DNA of 64,000 nucleotides, taken from assembly GCF_000160835.1 (NCBI RefSeq), contig NZ_GG700733.1, positions 643,459-707,458 of the forward strand, given 5' to 3'. The notes under the pieces are model-generated. The model was not told where the DNA came from, ran no database searches, and saw only the letters and a list, made by a program, of their open reading frames with translations. Source of the stretch: Limosilactobacillus antri DSM 16041. Lineage in GTDB: Bacteria; Bacillota; Bacilli; Lactobacillales; Lactobacillaceae. Positions 9,103-17,865 of this stretch are shown here, piece by piece. The position numbers and the translations under genes are program-made. Each line of letters opens with the position of its first letter. Position 1 is the first letter of the stretch.

Positions 9103-9774
9103 TTAGTGTGATAACAAAGAAAGCCGCTTTTGCAGCGACTTTACAGAAATAGTAGATTTTGCTTTAGGCTTGAGTTTATTCAATAACACCAGGTCAGATT
9201 GCTTATCGGAATACGAGTAACAATCTGTGACATTCTTATTGTCACCCAGCATGGCATCAGCAAAGCCTAATTCGATAGCTTTATTGACGTTCATCCAAGT
9301 TTCGTTATCCATCATTGTTGAAATCTTTTCACGGGGCAGGTTGGTTTTCAGCTCATAGGCATTGATGATCGACTCCTTGGTTTCAGCTAGCATTTGCGCA
9401 GCGTGGTCGAGATCTCTTTCTTGACCGCCGACAATAGTCAGTGGATTGTGGATCATTAGCATAGCCGCAGGAGCCATTGAAACAGTAGTTCCAGCCATCG
9501 CAATTACCGAAGCAGCAGATGCCGCAATACCTGAGATTTTGACATTGACTTCATTCGGGTAATTCATCAGCATGGTATAAATTTGACTGGCAGCGGTACA
9601 ATCACCACCAGGGGAGTTCAGCCAGAGATCGATTGGATCCTGACTTTCATTAAGTTCGTCTTGGAATACCTGTGGTGAAACATCGTCATGCACCCAGCTA
9701 TCAGGAGCAATTACCCCAGAGATAGCTAGTTGCCGCTGATCACCATTTTGTTTCCAGTTCCAGAAACGTTTCAT
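9103..9774 (-). CDS. ClpP-like prohead protease
   Basis: Serine protease of 223 aa that matures the capsid. It has the ClpP fold: WLNSPGGDCTAASQIYTMLM, nucleophile region ISGIAASAASVIAMAG, and a histidine in AAMLMIHNPLT. It overlaps the end of the portal gene by 4 nt (ATGA) and precedes the major capsid gene. The C-terminal tail after residue 185 is basic and probably unstructured. Confidence 0.93.
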   Translation of the reverse strand: MKRFWNWKQNGDQRQLAISGVIAPDSWVHDDVSPQVFQDELNESQDPIDLWLNSPGGDCTAASQIYTMLMNYPNEVNVKISGIAASAASVIAMAGTTVSMAPAAMLMIHNPLTIVGGQERDLDHAAQMLAETKESIINAYELKTNLPREKISTMMDNETWMNVNKAIELGFADAMLGDNKNVTDCYSYSDKQSDLVLLNKLKPKAKSTISVKSLQKRLSLLSH

Positions 9775-11036
9775 TCTTTTGGTTCCTCACTTTCTTTGGT
9801 TGTTTGCGTGTTATAGAAATTACCGGCTTGGTTAAGTGGCAGCATATTGCCATTTACCAAGTATTCGTCACCGCCTTCATTAGTAGGGATGCGGTTTAGA
9901 TCTTCAAGTTCCCGAATATCGTTTGCGGACAACCAGCCATTTTGGCGCCCAATGGCATAGCCGTTCATGCGACTTTCGTAGTCACCGCGCAGAAGGCCAT
10001 CAACGTTGAACTTAACGAAATATTTTCGTTGATCATCAGCGGACAGTAGCTGTTGATTCATAGCTTGTTCCCAGCGAATACACCAAGGGTTCAGGGTGTA
10101 CTTTACAAATTCTAGTGATTGTTGCTCGATATTTGAGAAAGTCGAACGATCTAGGTCACCAACCATATGCGGTGGTACACGAAAAATTCTGGCAATTTCG
10201 TCGAGTTGGAATTTTCGAGTATCAAGAAATTGCGCTTGGTCGGGTGGAATGGAAAGCTGGTGAAAAGTCATTCCTTCTTCCAAGACAGCAATGCTGTGAT
10301 TATTAGATCCCGAAAATTGTGACTGCCAACTTTTCCGAAGCCGTTCAGGGTCTTTAACTACATTAGGGTGCTCGAGAACACCACCAGGCGTGGCATCATT
10401 TTTGAAGAAAGTGGCTCCATATTGTTCGGCAGCCATGGATAATCCAATCGCATTCTTAGCCATAGCAATAGGGCTGTAGCCGATCAAGCCATCAAATCCT
10501 AACCCTGCGATATGAAGGACTTCATCGGACAAGAGAATTACTTGCTTCGATTTATTTTTTGCCTGGTAATCATCGTAGTTGCGAGTATAGGTGTAGTAGA
10601 TTTCACCGTTGGCAGCACGGTTAACGTCCATTCGATCAGGCATCAAAGGATAGAGCCCAGTGATCTCGCCTTGACCGTTTCGAATGATTTGTGCATAGGC
10701 GTTACCCCACAGCAATAAATGGTTCATCATGGTTTCACGAAAGATAAAACTGGTCATTTCTGGATTTGGCGCATCATGAAGCAAAAAATAAAGCGGGTGG
10801 TTAATTGCTCGCTGTTTACCACCATCGTTGGTGTATTGATAAATGCGGAGTGGCAGTTCAGCTAATCCTTCAGCCAAGACTCGCACACAAGCATAAACTA
10901 CTGTATTCTGCATTGCGGTGCGTTCGGTCACATTTTGGCCAGCCATCGAACTGCCGAAGAAAAATGACATGGTGCTGGATAGGGTATTTTGGGGTGAAGC
11001 TTTATTAGTATGGAACAATTTATTAAATAGACTCAT
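9771..11036 (-). CDS. Portal protein, HK97 family
   Basis: Forms the dodecameric portal vertex for DNA entry and exit. At 421 aa it is the usual length. Motifs are NTVVYACVRVLAEGLAELPL, HPLYFLLHDAPNPEMTSFIF, LWGNAYAQIIRNGQGEI, and the late helix FSNIEQQSLEFVKYTLNPW. The C-terminus (NQAGNFYNTQTTKESEEPKE) is acidic. The ATG has an AAAGGAG site. It stands between the large terminase and the protease. Confidence 0.93.
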   Translation of the reverse strand: MSLFNKLFHTNKASPQNTLSSTMSFFFGSSMAGQNVTERTAMQNTVVYACVRVLAEGLAELPLRIYQYTNDGGKQRAINHPLYFLLHDAPNPEMTSFIFRETMMNHLLLWGNAYAQIIRNGQGEITGLYPLMPDRMDVNRAANGEIYYTYTRNYDDYQAKNKSKQVILLSDEVLHIAGLGFDGLIGYSPIAMAKNAIGLSMAAEQYGATFFKNDATPGGVLEHPNVVKDPERLRKSWQSQFSGSNNHSIAVLEEGMTFHQLSIPPDQAQFLDTRKFQLDEIARIFRVPPHMVGDLDRSTFSNIEQQSLEFVKYTLNPWCIRWEQAMNQQLLSADDQRKYFVKFNVDGLLRGDYESRMNGYAIGRQNGWLSANDIRELEDLNRIPTNEGGDEYLVNGNMLPLNQAGNFYNTQTTKESEEPKE

Positions 11037-11064
11037 GGCATCAACTCCTTTCAGTTTTTCGTAA

Positions 11065-12684
11065 TTACAACATTAATAGACCTCGACCATCATAAACAGA
11101 GTCACCATTATCCTCATTTCGGATAGCACGATCCAGTCCCATAATGGTGGCCACTACACCATCAATTTTTTCAGTTGACTTAGCTTTGTCAGGTTTAATA
11201 TTCCCAGCTGGGTCAGTGCGGATATAGATATTATCCATCATCCAACGCAAGACCGGATGACCGCCATGAGCGATCTTCTTTTCCAGAGTTAATCGCATTA
11301 GTTCTTTAGTTGGAGGCGTCATGTCCTTAAATCCCTGGCCAAATGGGACCACGGTGAATCCCATACCTTCAAGATTTTGAACCATTTCGACAGCTCCCCA
11401 CCGATCGAAGGCAATTTCACGAATGTGATATTTCTTTCCCAGATCATCAATAAAGTGTTCAATGAAGCCATAGTGGACGACATTACCTTCCGTGGTTTGT
11501 AGATATCCCTGCTGCTTCCAAATATCGTAGGGGACATGATCACGGCGAACCCGCAAATCAACGTTATCCTCGGGAATCCAGAAGTAAGGTAGCAGGGTGT
11601 AACCTTCTGAATCATCTCTAGGAGGAAACACCAGTACAAAAGCCGTAATATCAGTAGTTGATGACAGGTCAAGACCACCATAGCAATCGCGGCCACGTAA
11701 TTCATCGGGATCAACAGGAAAGGCACAAGCATCCCATTTGTCCATCGGCATCCATCGAACATCTTGCTTCACCCACTGATTTAACCGTAGTTGTCGGAAG
11801 GTGTTCTCTTCAGCCGGATTCTCCTTAGCTGAATTATAAGCATCCTTAACCTTCTCCATCTTGACGGTAATACCCAGGGAGGGATTAGCTTTCTTCCAAA
11901 CTTCAGGACTCGACCAATCTTCATCACGCCCGGCACCGTAAATAACCGGATAAAAACGGGGGTCATGTTTACGGCCCTTCATGATGTCGATTGCTTTTTG
12001 ATGAACCTGGTAACAGATAGAGTGTTCATCATTACCGGCAGTCGTGATTAAAAAGTAGAGCGGCTGCGTTCGAGCATCGCCGGAACCCTTAGTCATGACG
12101 TCGTAGAGTTTACGATTGGGTTGAGTGTGTAATTCATCAAAAATTACTCCTGACACGTTGAAACCGTGCTTGGAATAAGCATCAGCAGATAGGACTTGAT
12201 AAAAACTATTAGTTGGCTCGTAGATCAGCCGTTTTTGGGAAGCGAGGATCTTACAACGCTTTTTTAAGGCTGGGTTCATCCGCACCATATCAGCGGCGAC
12301 GTCAAAAACAATGGCGGCCTGCTGGCGATCAGCAGCACAACCATAAACTTCTGCACGTTCTTCACCATCAGCGCAGCAAAGCAGTAGAGCAACAGCCGCC
12401 GCCAGTTCTGATTTGCCTTGCTTTTTTGGAATTTCGACGTAAGCAGTATTGAATTGACGATACCCATCAGGTTTTAAGATGCCAAAAATGTCGCGAATAA
12501 TTTTTTCCTGCCAGTCAATGAGGTCAAAAGGCTTACCCGCCCAGGTTCCCTTGGTATGGCATAGGCATTCGATAAATGAAACTGCAAAATCAGCTGCGTC
12601 TTTGTTATAAGTAGAGTCCTTGGCCATGAACCTAGTTGGCTTGTAATCTTTTAGTTTTCGCAAGAGGGCATCACATCCTTTCAA
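11065..12684 (-). CDS. Large terminase subunit
   Basis: DNA-packaging motor of 539 aa. The ATPase domain includes GKPFDLIDWQEKIIRDIFG, VEIPKKQGKSELAAAVALLL (a Walker A-like segment) and VIFDELHTQPNRKLYDVMTK (Walker B). The nuclease part includes CYGGLDLSSTTDITAFVLVF and IAFDRWGAVEMVQNLEGMGF. The reported start is a TTG at 12684; a TTG about eight codons further in is better spaced from the AAAGGA, so the exact N-terminus is uncertain. An intrinsic terminator lies 8 bp upstream, so transcription into this gene would need readthrough. Confidence 0.93.
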   Translation of the reverse strand: MKGCDALLRKLKDYKPTRFMAKDSTYNKDAADFAVSFIECLCHTKGTWAGKPFDLIDWQEKIIRDIFGILKPDGYRQFNTAYVEIPKKQGKSELAAAVALLLCCADGEERAEVYGCAADRQQAAIVFDVAADMVRMNPALKKRCKILASQKRLIYEPTNSFYQVLSADAYSKHGFNVSGVIFDELHTQPNRKLYDVMTKGSGDARTQPLYFLITTAGNDEHSICYQVHQKAIDIMKGRKHDPRFYPVIYGAGRDEDWSSPEVWKKANPSLGITVKMEKVKDAYNSAKENPAEENTFRQLRLNQWVKQDVRWMPMDKWDACAFPVDPDELRGRDCYGGLDLSSTTDITAFVLVFPPRDDSEGYTLLPYFWIPEDNVDLRVRRDHVPYDIWKQQGYLQTTEGNVVHYGFIEHFIDDLGKKYHIREIAFDRWGAVEMVQNLEGMGFTVVPFGQGFKDMTPPTKELMRLTLEKKIAHGGHPVLRWMMDNIYIRTDPAGNIKPDKAKSTEKIDGVVATIMGLDRAIRNEDNGDSVYDGRGLLML

Positions 12685-12691
12685 TTGTACT

Positions 12692-12721
12692 AAAAAAGCA
12701 CTGAGTGTTAACTCAATGCTT
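12692..12721 (-). terminator. Intrinsic terminator inside the packaging operon
   Basis: On the minus strand an 11-bp stem (12721-12711 with 12706-12696, one mismatch) and a 4-nt loop are followed by six T (12697-12692). It separates the DUF5049-like gene from the large terminase gene, both read in the same direction. Confidence 0.8.
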
Positions 12722-12730
12722 GATTGATGA

Positions 12731-12937
12731 TTAATTAAACTTGCCAGTTAATATCAAATTTACGTATCCGGCGCGGTCAGTATTCAAGTAATCGATTAAG
12801 TCATGGCAGTTATAGTAGTATGCCAGTCTTTTGACATTTTCCACATCAAACATATTGGCTTCACCAGTGTTGCGGATTTTTAAGACCTGCTGGCGGATTC
12901 GGTTACGTTTAGCTAATTCGTCCTTAATTCGATTCAT
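12731..12937 (-). CDS. DUF5049-like small phage protein
   Basis: A 68-aa basic protein. RQQVLKIRNTGEANMFDVEN and a downstream V..LAYYY...LIDYL match the pattern of the DUF5049 family (IR.TG..NMFD...V...A), commonly found next to terminase genes in Firmicute phages. Function unknown. The upstream gene ends 3 bp before its ATG. Confidence 0.75.
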   Translation of the reverse strand: MNRIKDELAKRNRIRQQVLKIRNTGEANMFDVENVKRLAYYYNCHDLIDYLNTDRAGYVNLILTGKFN

Positions 12938-12939
12938 GA

Positions 12940-13560
12940 TTAGTCCCCCTGGTTCTTAAAAGCAGCTGATCCAGTTAAGTTGCGTAACAATACTTTCCGT
13001 TGGTCTTTAAACTTGGGACCGATAAATCCTAGGCGTAGCAGGAAACAGCGGAAAGCATATTTTTCATTACTCTCTTCGTGTGGTTCTGACATGATTCGCT
13101 GGTGGCTGATGGCATATTGGACCAGCTTGTCGACAAATTGTTGATAAGCCAAAGCATCGTCAAGTTTCACTTCTTTAAACCAATCGAAGGATACCTGTTT
13201 TTCATCGACGTTTAAGGGGAGGGCTTCCAGCTGGCAAGCATCCTTAATTAACTGCCCCTTAGCCCAGGTTAGGTGGCGCAGGTTATCAAGAGCCTGATCT
13301 GTAAACTTATCTCGCTGGTAGGCTAGGTTCAACTTGATTATTTCAGTAGGGTGGAAGCCTTGCTGTTCAAGATAATCGAGTAAATTGGCCGGGATCTCAT
13401 CCGGGGATGTTAGGACTCCATCTTTGTTAACAGTGTACTTGCCAATCTGATAAGCGTAGGTAGGTGTGTATTGATATTCGGCCTTTCGATGAGTATAGTC
13501 AGCCAGCTTCGTCACCAATTCTTTTCGTTGCTGGCCGTGTACATTAAATTTAATTTCCAT
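12940..13560 (-). CDS. Conserved phage protein, often labelled virulence-related
   Basis: A 206-aa protein of a family common in Firmicute prophages near terminase. It has NVHGQQRKELVTKLADYTHR, YTPTYAYQIGKYTVNKDG and, near the end, EKYAFRCFLLRLGFIGPKFK. The family is sometimes annotated as virulence-related, but no biochemical role is known to me. The ATG has GGAGG just upstream and the gene is intact. The position suggests a packaging- or replication-linked role. Confidence 0.7.
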   Translation of the reverse strand: MEIKFNVHGQQRKELVTKLADYTHRKAEYQYTPTYAYQIGKYTVNKDGVLTSPDEIPANLLDYLEQQGFHPTEIIKLNLAYQRDKFTDQALDNLRHLTWAKGQLIKDACQLEALPLNVDEKQVSFDWFKEVKLDDALAYQQFVDKLVQYAISHQRIMSEPHEESNEKYAFRCFLLRLGFIGPKFKDQRKVLLRNLTGSAAFKNQGD

Positions 13561-13632
13561 CTTCTGTACCTCCTTGTTTGATCACTGTATACATCACTCT
13601 AAAGGGTACAGATAGCAAGGAACTTCGACGAT

Positions 13633-14859
13633 TTAAGCCGGCTTCTTTACTTTGCTGTAAAGAATAGTTTTACCATTTCTTTCCACACTAACGTTTTTGC
13701 TTGAACCAACCTGTTCAATATAACGTTGCACAATCACATCGCAATATTTAGGATCGAGTTCCATCATGTAACAAATCCGATTAGTTTGCTCGCATGCAAT
13801 CAGAGTTGAACCGGAACCACCGAATGGATCGAGAACGGTACAGTTGGACATGGTGGAATTCATGATTGGATAGGCTAGTAGTGGGATTGGTTTCATCGTT
13901 GGGTGTTCCTTACTCTGCTTTGGGCGATCAAATTCCCAGATGGTGGATTCCTTTCGCCCGGTGTACCATTCGTGTTTGCCATCTTTCTTCCATCCATAGA
14001 GTACGGGTTCATGTTGCCACTGATAGGGAGAGCGACCAAGTACTAATGATTGCTTCTTCCAGATACAGCAACCGGATAAATAAAAACCAGCATCTTGGAA
14101 AGCACGGCGGAAGTTAAGGCCTTCCGTATCGGCGTGAAATACATAGATGCTGGCATCGTTAGCTATTGCTTGATTCATATTTTGAAAAGCAGCAAGCAGA
14201 AACTGGTAGAACTTGTCATCGGCTTGATGATCATTCTTGATCTTGCCAGCTTTGCTAGAGTAATCGACATTGTATGGAGGATCGGTTAATACTAGGTTGA
14301 CCTTATGATCACCCAGTAATTTCTGGTAGCTTTCTGTTTTAGTAGCGTCACCACATAATAAAGTGTGTTTACCTAAGTGCCATAAGTCACCAGGCTTTGA
14401 AAAGGTCGGTTTATCCAATTCGCTATCAACGTCAAAATCATCATCATGCGTATCGTCAGCGGTGCTAAGAAGGTCTGAGATCTCATTCTCGTCAAAGCCA
14501 GTTAAGGAAACATCCAAGTCGCTGGCTTGTAAGTCAGTCATTAGCAAGGCCAACTTGTCTTTATCCCAATCACCGCTGATTTTATTGAGGGCAACGTTGA
14601 GAGCTTTTTCTTTGTCTTCATTTAAATTAACGACAACACACTCGGCTTCTTTGATCCCTTCATCCTGGAGAATCTTTAACCGCTGGTGTCCGCCAACCAC
14701 GCGACCAGTTTGCTGGTTCCAGATGATTGGATCAACGTAGCCGAATTCTTTCATTGAGTGTTTTAGCTTTTCGTAGTCAGGATCACCTGGCTTTAAGTCT
14801 TTTCGTGGATTGTAATCCGCGGGGATGAGGTCCGTTATTTTCTTCTTAACAAATTTCAT
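13633..14859 (-). CDS. ParB-domain DNA adenine methyltransferase
   Basis: A 408-aa fusion. Residues 1-~120 are a ParB/sulfiredoxin-type domain (LIPADYNPRKDLKPGDPDYE, GRVVGGHQRLKILQDEG). Residues ~160-400 are an N6-adenine/N4-cytosine methyltransferase with the catalytic motif VLTDPPYNVDYSS and the AdoMet motif VLDPFGGSGSTLIACEQTNR. The order (catalytic motif before AdoMet motif) fits the beta class. It probably modifies element DNA against host restriction; the window also encodes type I, III and IV restriction systems. It overlaps the TerS gene by one base. Confidence 0.9.
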   Translation of the reverse strand: MKFVKKKITDLIPADYNPRKDLKPGDPDYEKLKHSMKEFGYVDPIIWNQQTGRVVGGHQRLKILQDEGIKEAECVVVNLNEDKEKALNVALNKISGDWDKDKLALLMTDLQASDLDVSLTGFDENEISDLLSTADDTHDDDFDVDSELDKPTFSKPGDLWHLGKHTLLCGDATKTESYQKLLGDHKVNLVLTDPPYNVDYSSKAGKIKNDHQADDKFYQFLLAAFQNMNQAIANDASIYVFHADTEGLNFRRAFQDAGFYLSGCCIWKKQSLVLGRSPYQWQHEPVLYGWKKDGKHEWYTGRKESTIWEFDRPKQSKEHPTMKPIPLLAYPIMNSTMSNCTVLDPFGGSGSTLIACEQTNRICYMMELDPKYCDVIVQRYIEQVGSSKNVSVERNGKTILYSKVKKPA

Positions 14860-15401
14860 TAGTTCATTCCTTTCCGACTTCTTAAGAGTCGTTCCATGAC
14901 ATCATCTTGTGGTGTTGATCCTTGATAAGTCGTGGCATTGTTTTCTTTAACCACTTGAAAAATCTGAAACCATAATTGGCTCGATTGCTTCATGTAGTCA
15001 CGACTCATGGAAACATATGGTGAAGCAATTGCATTACCAGTGGTAGGGTGGCGAGCGAGAAAACCAAACTTAGAGATACATTCTTCGCACTGGATCCACC
15101 GGCTAACGCTAACGGCATATTGTTCAATCAGCTGAGTGTTAACTAGCTTTTCACAACCACGTTCGACCAACCATTCCCAGGTTTCTTTAAAAATATCAGC
15201 GGCGTCAAATTCTAAACCATTCTTCTGTTTGGCCTTGAGGTATTTCTTGACTGGCGGCATCACGTGTCCTTCCAGATTAGCTGGTTCAGGCAAATCGATA
15301 ACAGTTGCTTTTTGACCAGCTTCGAGCTTATCGTGCAGTGATTTAGATTTTCGCCCAGCGCCGACCCGGAATCCGCCACGATTCGTACCATCTTTAGCCA
15401 A
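14859..15401 (-). CDS. Small terminase subunit, P27 family
   Basis: DNA-recognition subunit of 180 aa. The start GGFRVGAGRKSKSLHDKLEA is the GAGRK signature of P27-type small terminases. A helical core follows: ADIFKETWEWLVERGCEKL and IEQYAVSVSRWIQCEECISK. It pairs with the large terminase to cut and package concatemers. It is preceded by a GC-rich non-coding stretch next to an HNH gene. Confidence 0.88.
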   Translation of the reverse strand: MAKDGTNRGGFRVGAGRKSKSLHDKLEAGQKATVIDLPEPANLEGHVMPPVKKYLKAKQKNGLEFDAADIFKETWEWLVERGCEKLVNTQLIEQYAVSVSRWIQCEECISKFGFLARHPTTGNAIASPYVSMSRDYMKQSSQLWFQIFQVVKENNATTYQGSTPQDDVMERLLRSRKGMN

Positions 15402-15520
15402 ATCTCTCCCTCCTTCCGGCAGGGGTTAATACCCCGTTTGATTTCGATTTTTTGTACACGAAGGCCCAGGCCCGCTCCCGCGCGAAAAATTTTTTAGGAT
15501 TTGATGGCCCCCTCCGTGGT
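15402..15520. other. GC-rich intergenic region, candidate cos site
   Basis: This 119-bp gap between the HNH nuclease and TerS genes is the only sizeable non-coding stretch in the packaging cluster. It holds a near-palindrome (GGGGTTAATACCCC at 15422-15435) and a strongly GC-rich block followed by a run of T (about 15461-15497, including GCTCCCGCGCG). In cos phages with an HNH-TerS-TerL order the cohesive-end site usually lies here. No cleavage site can be proved from the sequence. Confidence 0.35.
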
Positions 15521-15898
15521 TTAGTAATGATATCGACGTGGCTTTTTATGCCAGCGATCATCCATCTGGGCGGTGATGCGGGAGTGGCATGGCTTACATA
15601 ATGCCATCAGGTTCTTGAACTCGTTGGTGCCGCCGTGTTCCAGAGGCAGAACGTGATGGACCTCGGTGGCTTGGGTATACCTTCCTTGGCTCAGGCACAT
15701 CTCACAGAAGGGATGGTGGAGCAAGTAGCGTTGACGGATCTTTGGCCAGCCACGATGATAGCGCGGACGACTACGTTTTGGTCGTTGGTAACGATTGTAG
15801 TGAGAACTGACTTGCTTAGCATGGACGTCACAATAAGTATTGTGAGTTAGCCGTGGGCAGCCAGGGTAACGACACGGCTTCTTGGGTGAATAAGGCAT
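15521..15898 (-). CDS. HNH homing-type endonuclease of the packaging module
   Basis: A 125-aa HNH nuclease. There are zinc-binding cysteine pairs (CRYPGCPRLTHNTYCDVH; HPFCEMCLSQGR) and the HNH core TEVHHVLPLEHGGTNEFKNL with LCKPCHSRIT. I place the start at ATG 15898 because AAAGGAGG precedes it; the open frame extends 20 codons further without support. In HK97-like phages an HNH protein beside TerS assists cos cleavage, which fits the position. Confidence 0.9.
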   Translation of the reverse strand: MPYSPKKPCRYPGCPRLTHNTYCDVHAKQVSSHYNRYQRPKRSRPRYHRGWPKIRQRYLLHHPFCEMCLSQGRYTQATEVHHVLPLEHGGTNEFKNLMALCKPCHSRITAQMDDRWHKKPRRYHY

Positions 15899-15923
15899 GA
15901 CGTTCCTCCTTTCTAATAGCATA

Positions 15924-15956
15924 AGAAAAGCCCAGCAGTGTAATCTGCCAGGCCCC
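15924..15956 (-). terminator. Intrinsic terminator upstream of the HNH gene
   Basis: On the minus strand GCCTGGCAG and CTGCTGGGC pair (two wobble pairs) around a 6-nt loop and are followed by TTTTC. It separates the late-regulator-like gene from the HNH gene. Confidence 0.6.
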
Positions 15957-16045
15957 AATGTTATAAAGCAAATGCCTTTGTCCTAATTTTCTACACTACC
16001 ATCGTAACATGGATAAGCACTGTGTTTGTTCCCGATTTTACCTTC

Positions 16046-16513
16046 TTAATGATGGGCACCGTAAAGCAGGAGGGTAAGGTGATCAAGGGCTTGGTTCTTC
16101 CGATTGTAGGCGGTGGTCTTTGCGATGAAATACTTGTCCATCAGAATGGCCAGACCTTGATTCATCGACTGGTCAGGAGCACGGTAACAAGCATCGAGGA
16201 CGAAGCGTTCATCCTTAGACAGCTCTTGCCAGGCTGGTTCAAACCACTTGAAGTATTGTTGGGCTTGTTGGTAACGTTCGTTTAGCTTAGCAGTCTGATT
16301 GATGCAATGAATCAATCGGTGCTCAGTTGGGTTGTCCTTGCTGGTGGTCCCCGGAGCAAAGTCATAGTGGGGAGAACTGACACCAATCATCTGTTGCTTA
16401 GCTAACTTCAAGTCGTCCTGGTAAGAATCAATGATGAATTGCATTCCATTGTAGTCTTTCAAGGCTGCGACGGTCGCTCGTCGTTTGTCTAAGTAGTTCC
16501 ACATGATACTCAT
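16046..16513 (-). CDS. DUF1492/RinA-like late transcription regulator
   Basis: A 155-aa protein. The C-terminal half, KDERFVLDACYRAPDQSMNQ followed by GLAILMDKYFIAKTTAYNRK, is a sigma-region-4-like helix-turn-helix. The N-terminal half is helical (DDLKLAKQQMIGVSSPHYDF). This layout matches DUF1492 and the ArpU/RinA late regulators found just upstream of HNH-TerS-TerL in Firmicute phages. It would switch on the packaging genes. It overlaps the helicase gene by 4 nt. Confidence 0.7.
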   Translation of the reverse strand: MSIMWNYLDKRRATVAALKDYNGMQFIIDSYQDDLKLAKQQMIGVSSPHYDFAPGTTSKDNPTEHRLIHCINQTAKLNERYQQAQQYFKWFEPAWQELSKDERFVLDACYRAPDQSMNQGLAILMDKYFIAKTTAYNRKNQALDHLTLLLYGAHH

Positions 16514-17865
16514 GCCACAACACTTCCTTTCAGGTTGGCTTTTACTGCGTTGATTAGAGCTAGCTGGGTTTTGTCTTTACGTTTTAAAGCCGCCAGAATG
16601 TTTTCGTCAATAGTGCCTTCGGTGATAATGTGGTGAATGACTACTGTCTGACGCTGTCCTTGCCGCCAGAGCCGAGCGTTAGTTTGCTGGTAGAGTTCCA
16701 GACTCCAAGTTAATCCATACCAAATCAAGGTGGCACCACCAGCCTGCAGGTTGAGACCATGTCCGGCAGAAGCAGGATGAATCAATGCCAATGGAATATT
16801 ACCAGCGTTCCAGTCCTGAATGTCTTTAACAGTTTTAATCTCGCGAGCAGTGAATCGTTGCTTGATCTGGGAGAGATCGTGTTTGAACCAGTAAGCAACG
16901 AGTACTGGTTTGCCATTCGCAGCTTCAATCAAATCCTCGAGTGCATCGAGTTTTCGCTGGTGAATTTGAACAATCTGCTGCTGGTCGTCGTAGACACAAC
17001 CATTTGCCATCTGGCAAAGTTTATTCGATAGACTGGCTGCGTTGAGGGCATCGATTTGTTTGCCCTGGGTTGAAACTACTAGCTGGGCGTTAAGCTCATC
17101 ATAGATAGCCTGCTCACTATCACTCATTTTTACCGGAACGGTGTTCATAGTTAATGGTGGCAGCTTCAAGTAGTCCTTAGACTTCATAGAAATGGTGATG
17201 TCATCAATGGCACGGTAGATACTTTGCTCAGCGCCAGGCTTGGGTTTGTAGGTAAACACTTGATACATGTTTCGCTTGTCGGGGTCAAAGTAGTTCATCC
17301 GGTAAGATGAGATAAAGCGGCCAAGTCGTTGGCCCATGTCCAGCACGCGGAATTCGGCCCACAGATCCATCAATCCATTGGAGGATGGCGTACCAGTCAA
17401 ACCAACCACGCGCTTGATTAATGGCCGTACTCGTTTGAGGGCTTTGAAGCGTTGGGAGCGATAAGATTTAAAACTTGATAGCTCATCAATTACCAGCATA
17501 TCGTAATTAAAGGGTGCGCCGGAGGACTCGATTAGCCACTTTAAGTTTTCCCGATTAATAATGTAAATGTCAACGTTTTGTTGCAGAGCTTTAATGCGTT
17601 GTATTTTGGGACCTGTAACGACCGAATAGGTGAGGTCCTTTAAGTGATCCCACTTATTTATTTCTTCAGGCCAGGTTTGTTTAGCAACTCTTAGTGGGGC
17701 TACAACTAAGACCCGGTGAACCTTTTCTTCCTGGATGAGCTGCTTGATAGCCGTCAGAGTAATAACGCTTTTACCTAGGCCCATGTCGAGCAGAATGGCA
17801 GCAACTGGGTGATCCAGGATAAACTGAGTGGCGTATTGTTGATATTCATGCGGTTTGTATTGCAT
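16510..17865 (-). CDS. SNF2/DEAD-type phage helicase
   Basis: A 451-aa superfamily 2 ATPase. Motif I is LLDMGLGKSVITLTAIKQL, motif II VIDELSSFK, motif III GLTGTPSSNG, and motif VI region QTNARLWRQGQRQTVVIHH; this is the SNF2-like form used in phage replication modules. The ATG at 17865 follows GGAGG; the open frame upstream is not needed. It overlaps the VRR-NUC gene by 20 nt. Likely role: DNA remodelling during replication or recombination. Confidence 0.9.
   Translation of the reverse strand: MQYKPHEYQQYATQFILDHPVAAILLDMGLGKSVITLTAIKQLIQEEKVHRVLVVAPLRVAKQTWPEEINKWDHLKDLTYSVVTGPKIQRIKALQQNVDIYIINRENLKWLIESSGAPFNYDMLVIDELSSFKSYRSQRFKALKRVRPLIKRVVGLTGTPSSNGLMDLWAEFRVLDMGQRLGRFISSYRMNYFDPDKRNMYQVFTYKPKPGAEQSIYRAIDDITISMKSKDYLKLPPLTMNTVPVKMSDSEQAIYDELNAQLVVSTQGKQIDALNAASLSNKLCQMANGCVYDDQQQIVQIHQRKLDALEDLIEAANGKPVLVAYWFKHDLSQIKQRFTAREIKTVKDIQDWNAGNIPLALIHPASAGHGLNLQAGGATLIWYGLTWSLELYQQTNARLWRQGQRQTVVIHHIITEGTIDENILAALKRKDKTQLALINAVKANLKGSVVA

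Noticed and set aside
16022-16285. Plus-strand frame of 87 codons (MFVPDFTFLMMGTVKQEGK...)
   Set aside because: It lies antisense to the DUF1492-like gene, has no ribosome site and no recognisable motif.
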